DNA of 64,000 nucleotides, from contig QVRM01002200.1 in NCBI GenBank assembly GCA_003439945.1, positions 124,001 to 188,000 of the forward strand, in the 5' to 3' direction. The notes below the pieces were generated by a model. It was given only the letters and a program-made list of their open reading frames with translations. It had not been told where the DNA came from and ran no database searches. Position numbers and translations under genes: made by a program. The stretch is from Dermanyssus gallinae. Its lineage: Eukaryota; Arthropoda; Arachnida; Mesostigmata; Dermanyssidae. Of the stretch, positions 1 to 11,046 are shown piece after piece (positions within the stretch are counted from its first letter, which is position 1; the number at the start of each line of letters is the position of its first letter).

Positions 1-1557
1 ACCGTTTCGTAAGGCCAAAATGTACAAAGTAGATGGACATGCACAATGCGGAATTACGTGTCAGAACAGAGTAGCAATCTTGCCGGTGGCTTTTTAATCC
101 AGCTTCACATATCTCACCAACTTCACCATGTTTACAACGTATGTTATATGTATGTTTACCGCCGGGGACAATGCACCGCCAAAAATTCCACTCGTTGACG
201 CAGAACAAATAAAAGAGGAGCTTTCGCGATGTACTATCAGGGGGGTTGTATATTGTGATATAAAGAGGACGTTGCAATCTGAGTGTTCGCCAAAAGCAAA
301 AGGTGGACTTTCGGACATGTCGAAGGGGTTCTACGAATAACACAATTTGGCGAAAACATTGAACTTGAATGACGAATTGTGAGAAGGTGTGATAAACGCA
401 ATATCTATAAAAAATGGAGAGCCGACATTTGGTATCAGTCTTTGCATCAATCGGCGAAGAGTTACAAAGAGAGAAGTCCGCAACTATCCTACAGCCGGCT
501 TCTGTAACTATTTTTTATTTGATAGATTTTTTATGATTTCTGTGATGATAATGCTGAACAAAGTGTGATGCCTGCTTCCTGAATACAGCATGATTGGTTA
601 AACAATTTTTATCATTAGTAGTGTACCTCATCATGTGAAAATCTATTAATCAGAACGGCCAGATTAGACCGGAACCTTAAAAGTATAAAAATACTTTTCT
701 GTTTGGTTTCCATAGGTCGCCTTCCATTTGTTCCAGAGCGTTGCTATCAAACGCGAAAGCTGCCCTATTACATTGCCTTAAGGAGTACTTTCCAATTCTT
801 GCTGTGGAACACCTTACTTATGTTAAGCAACTAAAGGCCATAGATTTCGATTTTTTGTATTCCTCACTATCGTATTTAGTACCCTGTAGTCAGCCGAGTG
901 CCTATTCTATCGCTTGTACAACCGGACAGACGGACGACAAAACTGAGGGCGAGTCCGGTTTCCTAACGGGTTAGGGAATTATCAGGTTTTATTGGGTGTG
1001 AATATTCTATATTACCGAAACCACCGAATGTCTCTTTTTGGTGGTCTAAAGAGAGTGCCTTTTTTAGATGCTTTACTGAGCTGGCCTTAGGTCTTATGGC
1101 AAGAGGTTGCCGATAGCATCAAAGGCAATCAAATATGTTGGCATGTCCAGAACTTGTGTCAGCTCCGTAAGCAATTATTTCTCTCTGTTAATGCTAGCCC
1201 ACCTTAGTTACAATCTGTGCCGTCGTTGGTTAGCTTAATTTACATTCCCCAAGGAAAAACAGGTTTTACAGGGATGCATTGTTGAATTATTGAATCTACT
1301 GGCTATGAAATGCACACTAGAACTCTACAGGGATCTGGCTTTGGGAGAAGTCTAGATGGTATTAAAACCGCTTTGTCACTGTTTTACTTTACAATGAAGA
1401 AGTTCTGGATGGAATATGGAATGTTTCATTAAGAAGGCGTTGAACAAAAGTTGTAGAAAGATGTAGTGTGGACTAAATTGACACAGTACGTATAAACGAA
1501 TTTCTGAATTTGCCTTAACAATTCTAGAGAATTTCCTAGAAGACCTACTATATACCC
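1..1557. other. Unassigned sequence, left edge
   Basis: I recognise no gene here. Short open frames at 128-340 and 741-974 have no domain or motif I know. The missing 3' exons of the cysteine proteinase (catalytic His and Asn) would be expected on the minus strand on this side, but I could not find their motifs here. They may lie left of the window or be too diverged for reading by eye. Confidence 0.4.
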
Positions 1558-1698
<141 letters not shown>

Positions 1699-1702
1699 TA
1701 CA

Positions 1703-1760
1703 CAGGGTCATTCAGGGAGTATTGTACTTTTTTCGAGGACAACGAACTCATGAACTGTGA
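1703..1760 (+). mobile_element. Solitary transposon terminal repeat (TIR-like)
   Basis: The sequence starts CAGGGTCATTCA and keeps a spaced GTAC...TTTCGAGG pattern, like the outer end of the TIR transposon at 21499-31980. It sits at the edge of a TA tract, as that element does. No second end or transposase belonging to it was seen nearby, so it looks like a diverged solo end of the same or a related family. Confidence 0.5.
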
Positions 1761-2128
1761 TACTCACCTGACAAGCCAATTAAGGCAAGTGAAACGAAAT
1801 TGCCAGGGTGGACGCTAAGAGTCAGAATGCTTGGATACCGTCTCTGGACACGAATACCGAATCGGCAGGAGTCTAGCAAGATAGCAGACTGGCGCCGCTC
1901 CGCACTGCTTCTGCGAAGACGGTGTTAATAGTTGGCGACAAGCCGGTGCATCAACTAAGAAGAAGATCAACTGAGAAGAAGGAGCGTCGCCTCTCTGCTC
2001 AAGAAGTGCTCAGTAGACCTGCGGGCTGTGTCAGACGGAGACGTAAGGCGTGTATTTCAAGTAGCCAAGAAGTTTCTTGGGTAGAATAAATAACCCATTC
2101 ACGTAATACTGCACCCTGGTTATAATAA

Positions 2129-2767
2129 ATGTATGGAGTTCAAGAAGGACGATTTGTTCTCCAGAATCGTAGATTTTGCTGCCAAGATGAAAAAGAGTCG
2201 CCCAAACTGCTCAATTGCTTACAGCCATATTTCCTGAAAGAGTATCGTGAAGCAAATGAAGCCTTGATCAGTTGCTGTCGTGAGTGGGGTATCGACATAA
2301 TTAACGTAACTCACTCGCACCGCGCCACGGTTCACAGAGGTACATACTTATATACGGCTGCTCAGGACTTTGCAGAGGCGTGTTCAAAAGCGGTCGCTCG
2401 TCGCGCGTCATGTCTTTTAGGAGTCAAGATCCGTCAGCCGTCACTGCCGAACAAGACAGTTTCGAACATGCCAGCCGACCTGAACATCGAACCGGTCCCG
2501 AAGCCCGAGTTGTACTTTGGCAGCAGCACCCAACGAACCCGGCGGGCCCTCCAACGCCCGGACAGCCAAATCGCTCGGCAAAGGGAGAGGCACGTCGGAG
2601 TTGCACGCTACCAGGGAGGGAGCCATGACCAGGACCGCCACCGAGACAAAGCAAGTTCTCGCCAAGGCCAGCGTAGGCAACGAATCGCCGAGGGTCGGCC
2701 GATAGTGCTCGCGGAAACCCTCAACCGACTCATTATGGCCACGTTACAGGACATGAGCAGAGATTGA
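2129..2767 (+). pseudogene. LINE-A ORF1-like open frame (212 aa)
   Basis: This is the longest uninterrupted frame in LINE-A copy 1, just upstream of its endonuclease remnant. An alternative frame near 2130-2230 reads MEFKKDDLFSRIVDFAAK and then shifts into this one, which suggests an early frameshift. The C-terminal half is rich in Arg and Gln. No zinc knuckle is visible, so its role as a nucleic-acid-binding ORF1 is inferred from position only. Confidence 0.4.
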
Positions 2768-2819
2768 CAATTCAGTATCACAGGGCGGTCCAGACGTCGA
2801 TGTACTTGATGGGATAACA

Positions 2820-3200
2820 ATTGTGCAGTGAAACGTAGAGGGTGCCATCCGCGCCCTAGGACTACTTCCTTTCACTATCATCGTCGATATCGATGTCATT
2901 ATTCTAACCAAGACCTGGGAGACCAAACCATTCGACGTGCCTGGTTTCTACTCTGCTCACTCGTCGGCAGTCATACGTGCTGGCCGAGGCTGCCCTAGCG
3001 GAGGCTTGTCCGTACTATATGGCAAGAGACTAGGCGAGATTAGTGTGGCACTGGCTAACGATGATAGAGTAGTAGTTCGGGGTAACCGATGCAACATTGT
3101 GGCAGTCTACGACCATCGAATAGAGGCGATCACATCGTCTGTCTGTGCACCGAGCCCGCGTCGACAATGGCCATGGTTTAATACGAGCTATAGACTAGCC
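2820..3200 (+). pseudogene. LINE-A endonuclease-domain remnant
   Basis: The reading begins with a degenerate QWN-type motif (a stop replaces Trp), followed by 'VDIDVIILTKTWE' and 'GGLSVLYGKRLGEI'. This matches the start of an exonuclease-endonuclease-phosphatase (APE-type) domain of non-LTR retrotransposons, which nicks target DNA during insertion. It stops making sense before the GDFN and SDH motifs, so it is truncated and inactive. Confidence 0.65.
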
Positions 3201-3747
3201 TTTATAGCGCCGTTTTGTGCTTGTTCACTGGATAAACAATCACCGTGCATGATGCCGCTCTGTAATCTCTTCAAGAGTTTGCATAGACGAACTCTCAAGA
3301 CGGTACGACAGCAATATCTTGAACGTCAAAAAGGGAGGTTACTGAACCAGGCAATCAGGGAGCCCAGGCGTATTCAACGGGTAAAATTGTCCTCGTGTCC
3401 CATAGGGTCCGCTGTCTTGATGTAGCACTTCATAGAACTGCACGCAAAGTGTATGCACGTGAAAATACCACTCCGAGCGGTGTTCCATTGCTCGATAGCG
3501 CATGGGACGAATTGACTCTGTTTATGCGCCATTTGCTAGCAGCAGAGTTCTCCGTATTGAAAGTGCTACGCTCCATAAAACGGCTCTAGACAAACAAAGA
3601 CCGAATTCACAACTAAAATCTAAAGACGCAGGTCGCTGGCGTAGCTATTTGTTGGACAAGTTCATTTAATGCTTGCCCCCGTCTGGGACATCTACCACGA
3701 ACTTGGAGTGATGTGCTGCTTACACATCATCATTTTAAAGGGGAAAG

Positions 3748-4267
3748 GTGATTCGCAGGTGCGGTCATCCTGGGAAGCAATTGCGAAGAAAGCAATTATG
3801 TTGTTATAAAATCCTGGCACTCCTTATTTTTCGATGGCTCAGCACTTTCTTGGAGTCCTGCGTCTGTATACCGGACGAACAGCACGGTTTTCGCACGGGG
3901 CGTTCAACAATCACGGCATGCAACCTCTTACTAAGCGAAGTGCGCAGCGCTATCAATCGCCCGAAACAGACACTCTACGCAGTATTCGTCGATGTCAAAT
4001 CTACGTTCGACAATTTGCCTAGAGACAAGATCTAATCAAGGCTATGCAAGTATCGATGACGTGGTGTCCCAGCTTCCCCCGTTTCCTCAGACGACCGGTG
4101 TTGCGCAGGACGATAATCTGAGCACTCTGCTGTTCTCCCCACTGCTGAATGACTTACCATCTCGACTCCCAAGATCTACTTTTCCCGTCGAAACGTTTCT
4201 GTATGCAGATGACCTCGCTATTTTGGCAAAAAAAAGTCGTTTTCTTTGTGGAGCTACGGGACGCTAA
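3748..4267 (+). pseudogene. LINE-A reverse transcriptase remnant
   Basis: Two overlapping frames (3748-4035 and 3992-4267) together carry RT motifs in order: HGFRTGRST, motif A (VFVDVKSTFD), motif B remnant (GVAQDDNLS) and motif C (YADD). A frameshift near 4030 and loss of the thumb show that it is dead. Confidence 0.75.
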
Positions 4268-4619
4268 CGTGCTAAGAAATGTGCTTTTTCTAACGTTGTA
4301 AATGAGACACTTAAGGTTTCTGCAAAGCACAGTTATTTTGTTAAGGTCAACTTTATTCAAGCAATACACTAGCCTTTTCAAGAGATCAGAACTACTGGAG
4401 TGCAATTTCAACGGATCAAGCACTGGGTGGTGGGGTTCAATGCAATTATGCTTAAAGATTTTTTGCAAGTGCGATGCAGTTTTCATCTGTGTATAATACT
4501 TCTATTTGGCTAAACTTAGTATTATATAATACCGCAACGGCACCGCTTGCTCTCCCAGGACCTTCAGTTTGTTGACCAAGACATTCTATCAGATACTAAC
4601 CAGGAACCAAAGTTGGTTC

Positions 4620-5527
4620 TGTGACCCTGGTCCCCGTGAGCACTAGTACGTCGTATTAGGTACGTGAGTATGTATACATTAGTACGTCGTACGTCATTAA
4701 AAAGAGTGCATAAGCAGCTTTTATATTATCGCAATTCCAATGAAAGAATGTGAGTTGACGTTGTTGTTTTTAGCTGGGACCTGATTTTTTTCTTCCACAA
4801 TACAAGAGATAATCTCGTTTAGGATCGACTGAATGGGGCCATCACTTTTTTCTGGCCTGTTTTTTGCTAGCGCTGTTCGATTCTTAACCATCCTGCTCTT
4901 TTCCAGGGCATTGTGCCCTGTAAACTTCTATTTTGCATGTGCATGCTGTGCAATCTATTTTGGCAGATTTCCCAGGTAGTTTCGTTTCTGCCATTGCATC
5001 GGCAGTAACGGGCTTATGCCTTACATTTCTCCATAAATGTTGTTGTGACATACCTGCATTTTGGTTTCTTCATCTTGCAACTTGCAACAGACAATAAAGT
5101 CATCCATACTAAAGCATCTGAACCATTGCATCGACCATATGTTGTTCAAGCCCAAGCGGACCTCTACTGGAAAGTTATTGCTCGCAAATGTTAGAACAAC
5201 ATTGTGTCAGAATTTGTGGCCGTAACAACATTGGTATTTGGATTATTCGCATTCACTAGAATTTTTTTCATTTTTTTAATCGAAACATATGGCTTGAGAG
5301 AAACCAATGTGGCAGATTCCGATATAGAAAGGTACACAATAGAAAGATTGCGAGTTCCGATTATCCTAGCCCATACTTTCACTCCCGCCAACTCTTGCAG
5401 CGATAGCAGTGTACCTTTGCCAACCTCGGCTTCCACTGCAATCACAAGTTCTCCGTTTCTAGTAAATCGATTTTTTTTTAAAGATTTTTCCGTAAGGCAA
5501 TTGCCCGTGTACGGTTTATTCATGTCA
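4620..5527. other. Unassigned sequence within intron 6
   Basis: I see no recognisable gene. Short repeated TACGTCGTA-like words occur at 4645-4695. Open frames of 120 codons on both strands at 5191-5566 are mirror images of each other, with no family motif on either strand, so I do not call them genes. Confidence 0.4.
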
Positions 5528-5690
5528 TGGCTAATTTTAATCCACTCCGGCATTTACCTTGTCTAAATTGGAAACCATGCAAATCAATTTAAGAGTGGCC
5601 GGTTTGGGCCTTGAATCCAGTCCTCCCGAATGCAAGGCAAAGGCTTTGCCACTAAGCCATCTTGCTCGGTTAACTCAACTTTTCCTTTAA
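5528..5690 (-). repeat. tRNA-derived SINE-like copy (S1)
   Basis: Read on the minus strand, a tRNA-like head contains a Pol III A box TGGCTTAGTGG (matching TRGYNNARNGG) and a B-box-like GGATTCAAGGCCC. An unrelated body follows, ending AATGCCGGAGTGGATT. A homologous copy, alike in head and body, lies at 35608-35770. tRNA head plus shared body is the standard SINE layout. The family is not known to me. Confidence 0.65.
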
Positions 5691-6127
5691 TGTGCTGCGC
5701 AATGTAGTTACAGACACCACTAAAGCGTGTCACGGACGCTTTGTTATTTGCTGCAAATATTACAGCCACTTGATAGGCTAGTGCCACCTTTGACTCACGC
5801 AAACGTTTTGTGCGCATCATTTAGAAACCATCATTGCCGTCAGTCTAATTTTCCCGTTCATGAATTTCAGTAGCAACTGTTGTTGCTTTATTAACATTGG
5901 CGTTTGAGTTCCAACCTGCAGCACACACATACTTTTATTGCCGTTATGATATATAGGAGGGCTCGATGCGGCGCGCTTTTCTTTATTGGTCGGCAGGCCA
6001 AATTGCCAGCACTGCTGGATGGCTTAGCAATGCGTTCGCACTGATGTTAGCAAACCGATTGGCCCTGTCTCCCACCAGTTTTGTCGGCGTTCGCTGCATC
6101 GGTATATCCTTCTATCGCGCAACGCCC

Positions 6128-6128
<1 letters not shown>

Positions 6129-6164
<36 letters not shown>
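6129..6164. repeat. (TA)n microsatellite
   Basis: Uninterrupted alternating TA tract in intron 6. Two more short tracts lie at 6276-6294 and 6365-6388. Confidence 0.95.
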
Positions 6165-6165
<1 letters not shown>

Positions 6166-6364
6166 TTACCGACCTGCCAGGTCACTCTGGACCTTGTTGG
6201 ACGACGCGTGTACACATATCTGTACCGCCGTACGGGTCATTGCGGTAGCCGGTAGTCGAACTGACAAATTTTCTAATATATATATATATATATAATTGAC
6301 TGAAGTGGCACCGTATGTTTGACATGAATTCCTGATTTTGAATTAAATTCGACAGAACTACAAC

Positions 6365-6388
6365 TATATATATATATATATATATATA
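6365..6388. repeat. (TA)n microsatellite next to exon 6 donor
   Basis: Alternating TA tract 55-78 bp downstream, in the sense of the minus-strand gene, of the exon 6 splice donor at 6442. Confidence 0.9.
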
Positions 6389-6442
6389 GTGGCACTGTAT
6401 GCGCAGTAGTTAACATATGAAACGAATCACACATTGACAAAC

Positions 6443-6802
6443 CTTGCGCGCGTACATGGATTCGAGCTGACCGATGACCGCGAAACTCCAGCACGAGCCG
6501 CAAATCGCTTGATCCTTGACTTTTGACACTATACCTTCTGTCCTCCAGTCGACTCTTTTAGGAAGACTCAATTTAGAGTATCTCCAGGCCGAAAATGGCT
6601 GACCCCCATTGTAGCTTTTTTGCTGAGACACTCGGCACGGGTAAGGCGGCTCTTTGAAGTAGCGATCGGCTAGATGATTTACGGCAAGCTTGTAGGAGCG
6701 AGTGCGTCGATTGTGCGAGTCGATTATACGCAAATTATGGCGAAAATTACGTTTTCGTTTCTGTTCCTCTCGTGGCGACCTGTAGCGTTTCCTGTAGCGC
6801 CT
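6443..6802 (-). CDS. Exon 6 of C1A cysteine proteinase (26/29-kDa-proteinase-like): propeptide and start of catalytic domain
   Basis: 120 codons, phase 0 at both ends. The acceptor is GGCCAG at 6803-6808 and the donor is GTTTGT at 6442. The exon finishes an I29-type inhibitory propeptide (REEQKRKRNFRHNLRII, an ERFNIN-like spacing) and has the VNHLADR motif. It then enters the papain fold: LPKRVDWR, the oxyanion Gln in KDQ (deduced residue 360) and the active-site Cys in CGSCWSF (deduced residue 366). SYKLAVNHLADR together with NGGQPF is characteristic of the 26/29-kDa proteinase branch, so a lysosomal or secreted digestive-type endopeptidase is likely. It joins exon 5 exactly, with FKRFK running into RRYRKRYRS. 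The exons with the catalytic His and Asn were not found in 1-6442. Confidence 0.9.
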
Positions 6803-8710
6803 CTGGCCGTTATCACACCATTGCCACATAAAATAAAAAAAGAAACAACGATTAAATTGGAAATTGCTGAACGCTGCGAACAAAGCTACTCAGCGGCTCA
6901 GTATATGGTCTATAGGGTTTAACATATCCGCCTTCAACCTGACGGAGTCAGAAGAACCCAGCGAAAATCACGAATTGCTTTCTATGCGTTTTGTCCTCTT
7001 AAACAACTGAATCACAACCGAAAGTATCCTACAAGCATTTACAATGTGAGACTATACACTACTAGGACTTGGCTTAACACCGCTAAAAAGATTACACGAT
7101 ATTGCCGTATAGTATAAGGAACCAAATTTCGTATTATTTTGAATTGTTACGTACACAAGCAAAGTTTTGCTTCGTTTAGCCAACTGTAGAAGAACTGCAA
7201 TATCGTTACGCGTATATATGCAGTTATTACGTAGATTTTCGAAAATAATCATTTACAATGTGGCATAATTGACATAGAAGAGCTTGCGCTAAAATAAAGC
7301 AGGTTGCAATAAATAGACTAAGCTTCTGAGTGCCTGTCTGATTTTATGCTATGAAAACAAGCAGTTGATAAGCAATAGCTTTGAACGAACCAAAGTTTTA
7401 GAATTGATGAAATCTTGAGATCATTTAATTTAGCCTCAACGACATAATTTAGTAAATCCGCTTCTCTCGCGAGTAAGCTGGTGTGAAGTATTTAAGTGAA
7501 AAGAGTCTAGGAATGAAAGAAGCCACCCGTGTCATTCGTGCCAAGAGAACATTCCCAATGGAATCGTATTTGTTGCACTCATATAGAGTATATTCGTTAA
7601 TATATATTTTACAATACAACAAGACGGACAGTTGGCTTCTGTTTCCTAGCGTCCCAACGAGAAAAAAATGTGCAACGAGTTTCTCCGACGTGCTGAACAG
7701 TTGACTGGCGGGGTACTTAACGAAATTCTGTGAGCGGAACCTAGACGTACATTAAATATACTCTTCGCGAAATTCATAGGATAAACACACAAGATGGTGG
7801 TATCCATGCACGGTGTACCTCGTGTACGTATCGATTGTCGCAAGCTTCCCCAGCCCATAACTGAGATTAAATACACCCAGTTCCTCGATCTGTGTCGCTG
7901 CCTGTATTACTTTTCTTTCCCACTTAACCAAACATTTAGTCGTAGAGCGGTCGAGTTGTAGACACGCACAGTCTTAACCGTATAGGGTTTCGTATTGAGG
8001 CAGTGGAGTTCATATATTTGAAGGGATGGCATTCGGAAGGTTTTTTGGCATGGCTGCGAAGATTCTCTATCTATAGGTTATGCAAATTGTTCTTCGTAGG
8101 CATACATTGGCGAACAGAAGCATGCGTATACACGTAGTGCAAAAACATATTTCTTACGGTCGCCTACTAGAGTAAAAACAACAATGAGTTAATAATGTGC
8201 TGCACTTTGAAGCACCACTGTCTTTAGCAGTATAATGTTGCCGCAGTACAATAGGGCCGCTAATGTACTCGCTACAGCAAACAAGTTGACAGCATAATAT
8301 TTAGTAGACAACTTGCTGCGCAATCGTTATGACAGATTATTTGCAGTTATAATAAAAGCAATGATTATAAAAACCCTGAAAAAAGAGAAATTAACATATT
8401 AAAACCCACAACTGGACATCTTGTATGAAGCAGAAACCCAGCTAAACAAATGAATACGGTGAAACGGTAAACAGGATTCAGTTAAAACATAGTACACATG
8501 TATGGTGTACTATTTTTCAGGAGTGCTGGCAGGGGCAAATACTACTCATATAGGGTATGAAAATACGTTAGGCCCTGCGATCAGACTAAAGAGGCGGTTT
8601 CCCTGGTATGTTTTGATTACGTATTTCAAATATAAGTCTAAAGACCGAAAAAAATACTTTGATAGCAATTCTCCGCCGCAATTGGCAACATTATTATACT
8701 ATTGTTTATG

Positions 8711-8712
<2 letters not shown>
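6803..8712. other. Intron 5, left part, no recognised element
   Basis: AT-rich sequence between exon 6 and the Tc1/mariner insertion. Small open frames (7052-7252 minus, 7483-7704 plus, 7646-7876 minus, 8502-8786 plus) show no family motif. I see nothing I can name. Confidence 0.5.

Positions 8713-8745
<33 letters not shown>
8713..8745. repeat. (TA)n tract, left flank of Tc1/mariner element
   Basis: Alternating TA run ending in the TA dinucleotide (8744-8745) that serves as the left target-site duplication of the transposon. Confidence 0.95.
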
Positions 8746-8749
<4 letters not shown>

Positions 8750-8945
8750 GTATTGCAAAAAATTAGCAACTCATGCTTTTTTGTGATAATTTCGGCTTGG
8801 TTTATTTGAATGGCTTGAAATTTTAAGCGCATGATGTACATGACGAAACATGAGTATAGTGTTGATTTCATTGCAATCTCAACATCGGTTCATACAAAAA
8901 ATAAAAAAGTGTGAAAAAACAGTGTTGCAAAATATTAGCAACAAT
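8746..8945 (+). repeat. Left terminal inverted repeat of Tc1/mariner element
   Basis: About 200 bp, matched by the reverse complement of 10182-10381 with few mismatches and one- or two-base indels. Its length puts it in the long-TIR class of Tc1-like elements. Confidence 0.9.
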
Positions 8946-9011
8946 AGCGCCTTACAGCGTATTCGATTCTTAGCAGGGCTGTATGACTCATTTGAAACTA
9001 CATATTTTATT

Positions 9012-10007
9012 CTAGAAACGGGTTTTTCGTCCCTTCTTCTGAATCAAATCGTAAACTCGGTCTTTCATGGAGTTAATGAGCTGTTGTAAGTACGAAAGTG
9101 GAATATTAGTCCATGCTTGCTGGACAGCTTCTTTGAGGTCCGACAAATGATTATATTGTCGACCATTTGCGTAAATCTGCTTTACCAAATGTCTCCAAAG
9201 ATTTTCAATAGGATTCAGGTCTGGACTTAATGCCGGCCAGTTAAAAAGTGGCACTCCTTGTTCTTGAAAAAAGGCTATAGTGCTAGCCGAGGTATGAAAC
9301 GTGGCGCTGTCTTGTTGAAAAACTGCGTCAGGTCCCCCAATTCTTCTGAAGTGGGCTTCTAACTGGGAACCGACAATGCGCTGGTACATGTCAGAATTGT
9401 TTCGGCCCACAATCTCGACTAGATCAGACTTCCCATTATATCCAAACGCGCCCCAATATTTCACAGAGCCACCACCGGCCACACGTTTCGAGAACCATTT
9501 AGGTTCCTTTTGTAAGTCGTGCCAATAGTACTGACAGCCGTCAGGGCCATCGAGATTAAATTTCTTTTCATCCGAGAAGACGATGTTTTTCCACTCGTTA
9601 TCCCAAGTTTGGTATCTATGCGAAAATTCACGCCGTGCGACAATGTGCTTCGGTTGCAGTCGCGGCATAAGCTTCCTTTTCGCGTATCGCACGTTTTTGT
9701 CAGAACTTAACACTCGGTACACTGTGGATCGGTGCACTGGCACTCCCAAAGTAGTCCTGATCCTGGAAGAAGACATTTGGTCATGAGTAGCCAACTGTAT
9801 GATCCTTCGCCGATCTCGAATAGTCAAAACTGGCTTACGCCCACTGTTAGATCTGCACCTTTGGTTCACTCCAGGGTGTAAGAACCTGCTGATGGTGCTC
9901 TTATGCCGTCCTAATCTGGTTGCTATAGCAGTTACTGTATGACCGAGCTCAGCATATGCCTCAATTCTTGTCTTTTCGTTATCCGAAAGATCCTTTGTAC
10001 GACCCAT
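9012..10007 (-). CDS. Tc1/mariner-family transposase, complete (331 aa)
   Basis: This DNA-cutting and joining enzyme would mobilise the surrounding element. I choose ATG at 10007 (MGRTKDLSDNEK), since Tc1-like transposases usually begin just before the first helix-turn-helix. The frame stays open 12 codons further to 10043. Features: N-terminal paired-like HTH (IATRLGRHKSTISRFL), a GRPR-like basic linker (SGRKPVLTI), a second HTH (VPVHRSTVYRVL), then the DDE catalytic triad. The triad is D146 in FSDEKKF, D233 in QQDSATFH and E268 in SPDLNPIENLW, with exactly 34 residues between the last two (DD34E). No stops, frameshifts or missing catalytic residues were found, and the length is normal for the family. 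It may be active. Confidence 0.95.
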   Translation of the reverse strand: MGRTKDLSDNEKTRIEAYAELGHTVTAIATRLGRHKSTISRFLHPGVNQRCRSNSGRKPVLTIRDRRRIIQLATHDQMSSSRIRTTLGVPVHRSTVYRVLSSDKNVRYAKRKLMPRLQPKHIVARREFSHRYQTWDNEWKNIVFSDEKKFNLDGPDGCQYYWHDLQKEPKWFSKRVAGGGSVKYWGAFGYNGKSDLVEIVGRNNSDMYQRIVGSQLEAHFRRIGGPDAVFQQDSATFHTSASTIAFFQEQGVPLFNWPALSPDLNPIENLWRHLVKQIYANGRQYNHLSDLKEAVQQAWTNIPLSYLQQLINSMKDRVYDLIQKKGRKTRF

Positions 10008-10181
10008 GGTTTGAACATAAGATTCGTCGTTAGTTCGGAACAACGACTAAGCTGTAGAATATTTTGCAGCTATATAACGATTGATTTAGCTAGACAATAT
10101 TCCTGACATTTGATCCCTGGGATCGAATATCAGCTGTAGTATCGACTATCCTTTACAAACAAGAGCTGTGTTGTTAGCATG

Positions 10182-10377
10182 TTATTGTTGCTAATATTTT
10201 GCAACACTGTTTTTTCACACTTTTTATCTTTTGTATGAACCGATTTTGAGATTGCAATGAAATCAACACTATACTCATGTTTCGTCGTGTACATCATGCG
10301 CTTAAAATTTCAAACCATTCAAATAAACCAAGCCGAAATTATCGCAAAAAAACATGAGTTGCTAATTTTTGCAACAC

Positions 10378-10381
<4 letters not shown>
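10182..10381 (-). repeat. Right terminal inverted repeat of Tc1/mariner element
   Basis: Inverted partner of 8746-8945. It ends ...GCAACACACTT before the TA target duplication at 10382-10383. Confidence 0.9.

Positions 10382-10421
<40 letters not shown>
10382..10421. repeat. (TA)n tract, right flank of Tc1/mariner element
   Basis: About 20 TA units continuing the microsatellite into which the transposon inserted. Its first TA is the right target-site duplication. Confidence 0.95.
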
Positions 10422-10425
<4 letters not shown>

Positions 10426-10781
10426 GTTGTTCTAACCGCTTTAATATTAATGTCCTTCAGGAACTAAGGGCTCAGAAATTGAAAAACAAACGTATTACCT
10501 AAGAATTGTCTTTTCTATAGGTATACACATTGTGTAAGATATACGACCTGATCTGGTCTCAGGCATATTACACTCTAGCCATGGAGATACAATCGGTACG
10601 AGGAACCATCTGTTTGAGTATTGCAACACACGTTTATATAATCACAATCACTTCTAGCAAGTCACACAGATATATGCACCCCTCCACCTGGGTTGGTAGT
10701 TACGAGACATTATGTCCACACTAGAAGGCTGGTTAAATTACACTTGTTGCTAACTAGAAAGCGACCGGAACATTTAGTCAC

Positions 10782-11046
10782 CTTAAAGCGTTTGAAATGA
10801 CGGCGAAGACCTCTTTCGTCGTGATGAAGAAACTCGTCCATCGGATTAAAGGAACGCCATCGGGGGTATTCAGTATCTTGGCGAGCACAGCTGCTAGTGT
10901 TCGCCCATGTGAATAGACTGAAGACTTCCTCCGGTTGAGGTCCTGGTTCGTATGTCGCGTAGATTATCTCGCAGAGATCGAAGTGAGAGTCGAGTAGTGT
11001 GTTATGACCGTACAGTACAAGGCGCAGCGGAACATACATACCGTTT
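10782..11046 (-). CDS. Exon 5 of C1A cysteine proteinase (26/29-kDa-proteinase-like): end of N-terminal domain to propeptide
   Basis: 265 bp, entering in phase 2 and leaving in phase 0. The acceptor is GCTAAG (AG at 11048-11047) and the donor is GTGACT at 10781. Its first base completes a Gly codon begun in exon 4. The peptide includes NGMYVPLRL, YGHNTLLDSHFD (the family has a conserved GYNTLLGSHYDHYY-like segment here), PDP-like EPGPQPEEVF, and NPMDEFLHHDE before FKRFK, which starts the I29 propeptide. No stops were found. Assignment rests on these landmarks in the right order and on phase agreement with exons 4 and 6. The acceptor has only a modest pyrimidine tract. Confidence 0.88.

Larger units (their letters stand above)
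1960..4620 (+). mobile_element. LINE-A copy 1, decayed RTE/Proto2-like non-LTR retrotransposon
   Basis: Order on the plus strand: a Gag-like or leader ORF (2129-2767), an APE-type endonuclease start (a degenerate 'IVQ*NVEG' near 2820, then a pattern like ILTKTWETKPF), linker, and reverse transcriptase. RT pieces are EQHGFRTGRST at about 3880, LYAVFVDVKSTFDNLPR (motif A) at about 3980, a motif B relic GVAQDDNLSTLLFSPLL at about 4100, and LYADDLAIL (motif C) at about 4200. Several stops and frameshifts separate the pieces, so it is a fossil. The same family recurs at 43063-45737 and 55840-56580. The limits are approximate, as I found no target-site duplication. Confidence 0.75.
8746..10381 (-). 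mobile_element. Intact Tc1/mariner transposon (DD34E), 1636 bp
   Basis: The element is bounded by long terminal inverted repeats, left about 8746-8945 and right about 10182-10381. They are about 200 bp each and differ at only a small number of positions by eye. Outer ends read AAGTGTGTTGCAAAAA-like and the inner ends GTTGCAAAATATTAGCAAC. TA duplications flank both sides (8744-8745 and 10382-10383), as expected for this superfamily, and the whole element lies inside a TA microsatellite. It carries one complete transposase gene on the minus strand. Near-identical TIRs and an intact ORF suggest recent insertion. It lies in intron 5 of the cysteine proteinase gene, in the same orientation. Confidence 0.93.

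Noticed and set aside
5191..5553. Possible final exons of the cysteine proteinase
   Set aside because: No CDGG, His or NSWG-type motif could be found here or elsewhere in 1-6442, so the end of the gene was not called.
5191..5566. 120-codon open frames on both strands
   Set aside because: They are mirror images over the same bases. Neither shows a domain, start context or exon-like splice sites, and the sequence runs into a SINE copy.
9461..9786. Plus- and minus-strand frames within the transposase gene
   Set aside because: Shadows of the intact transposase reading frame.
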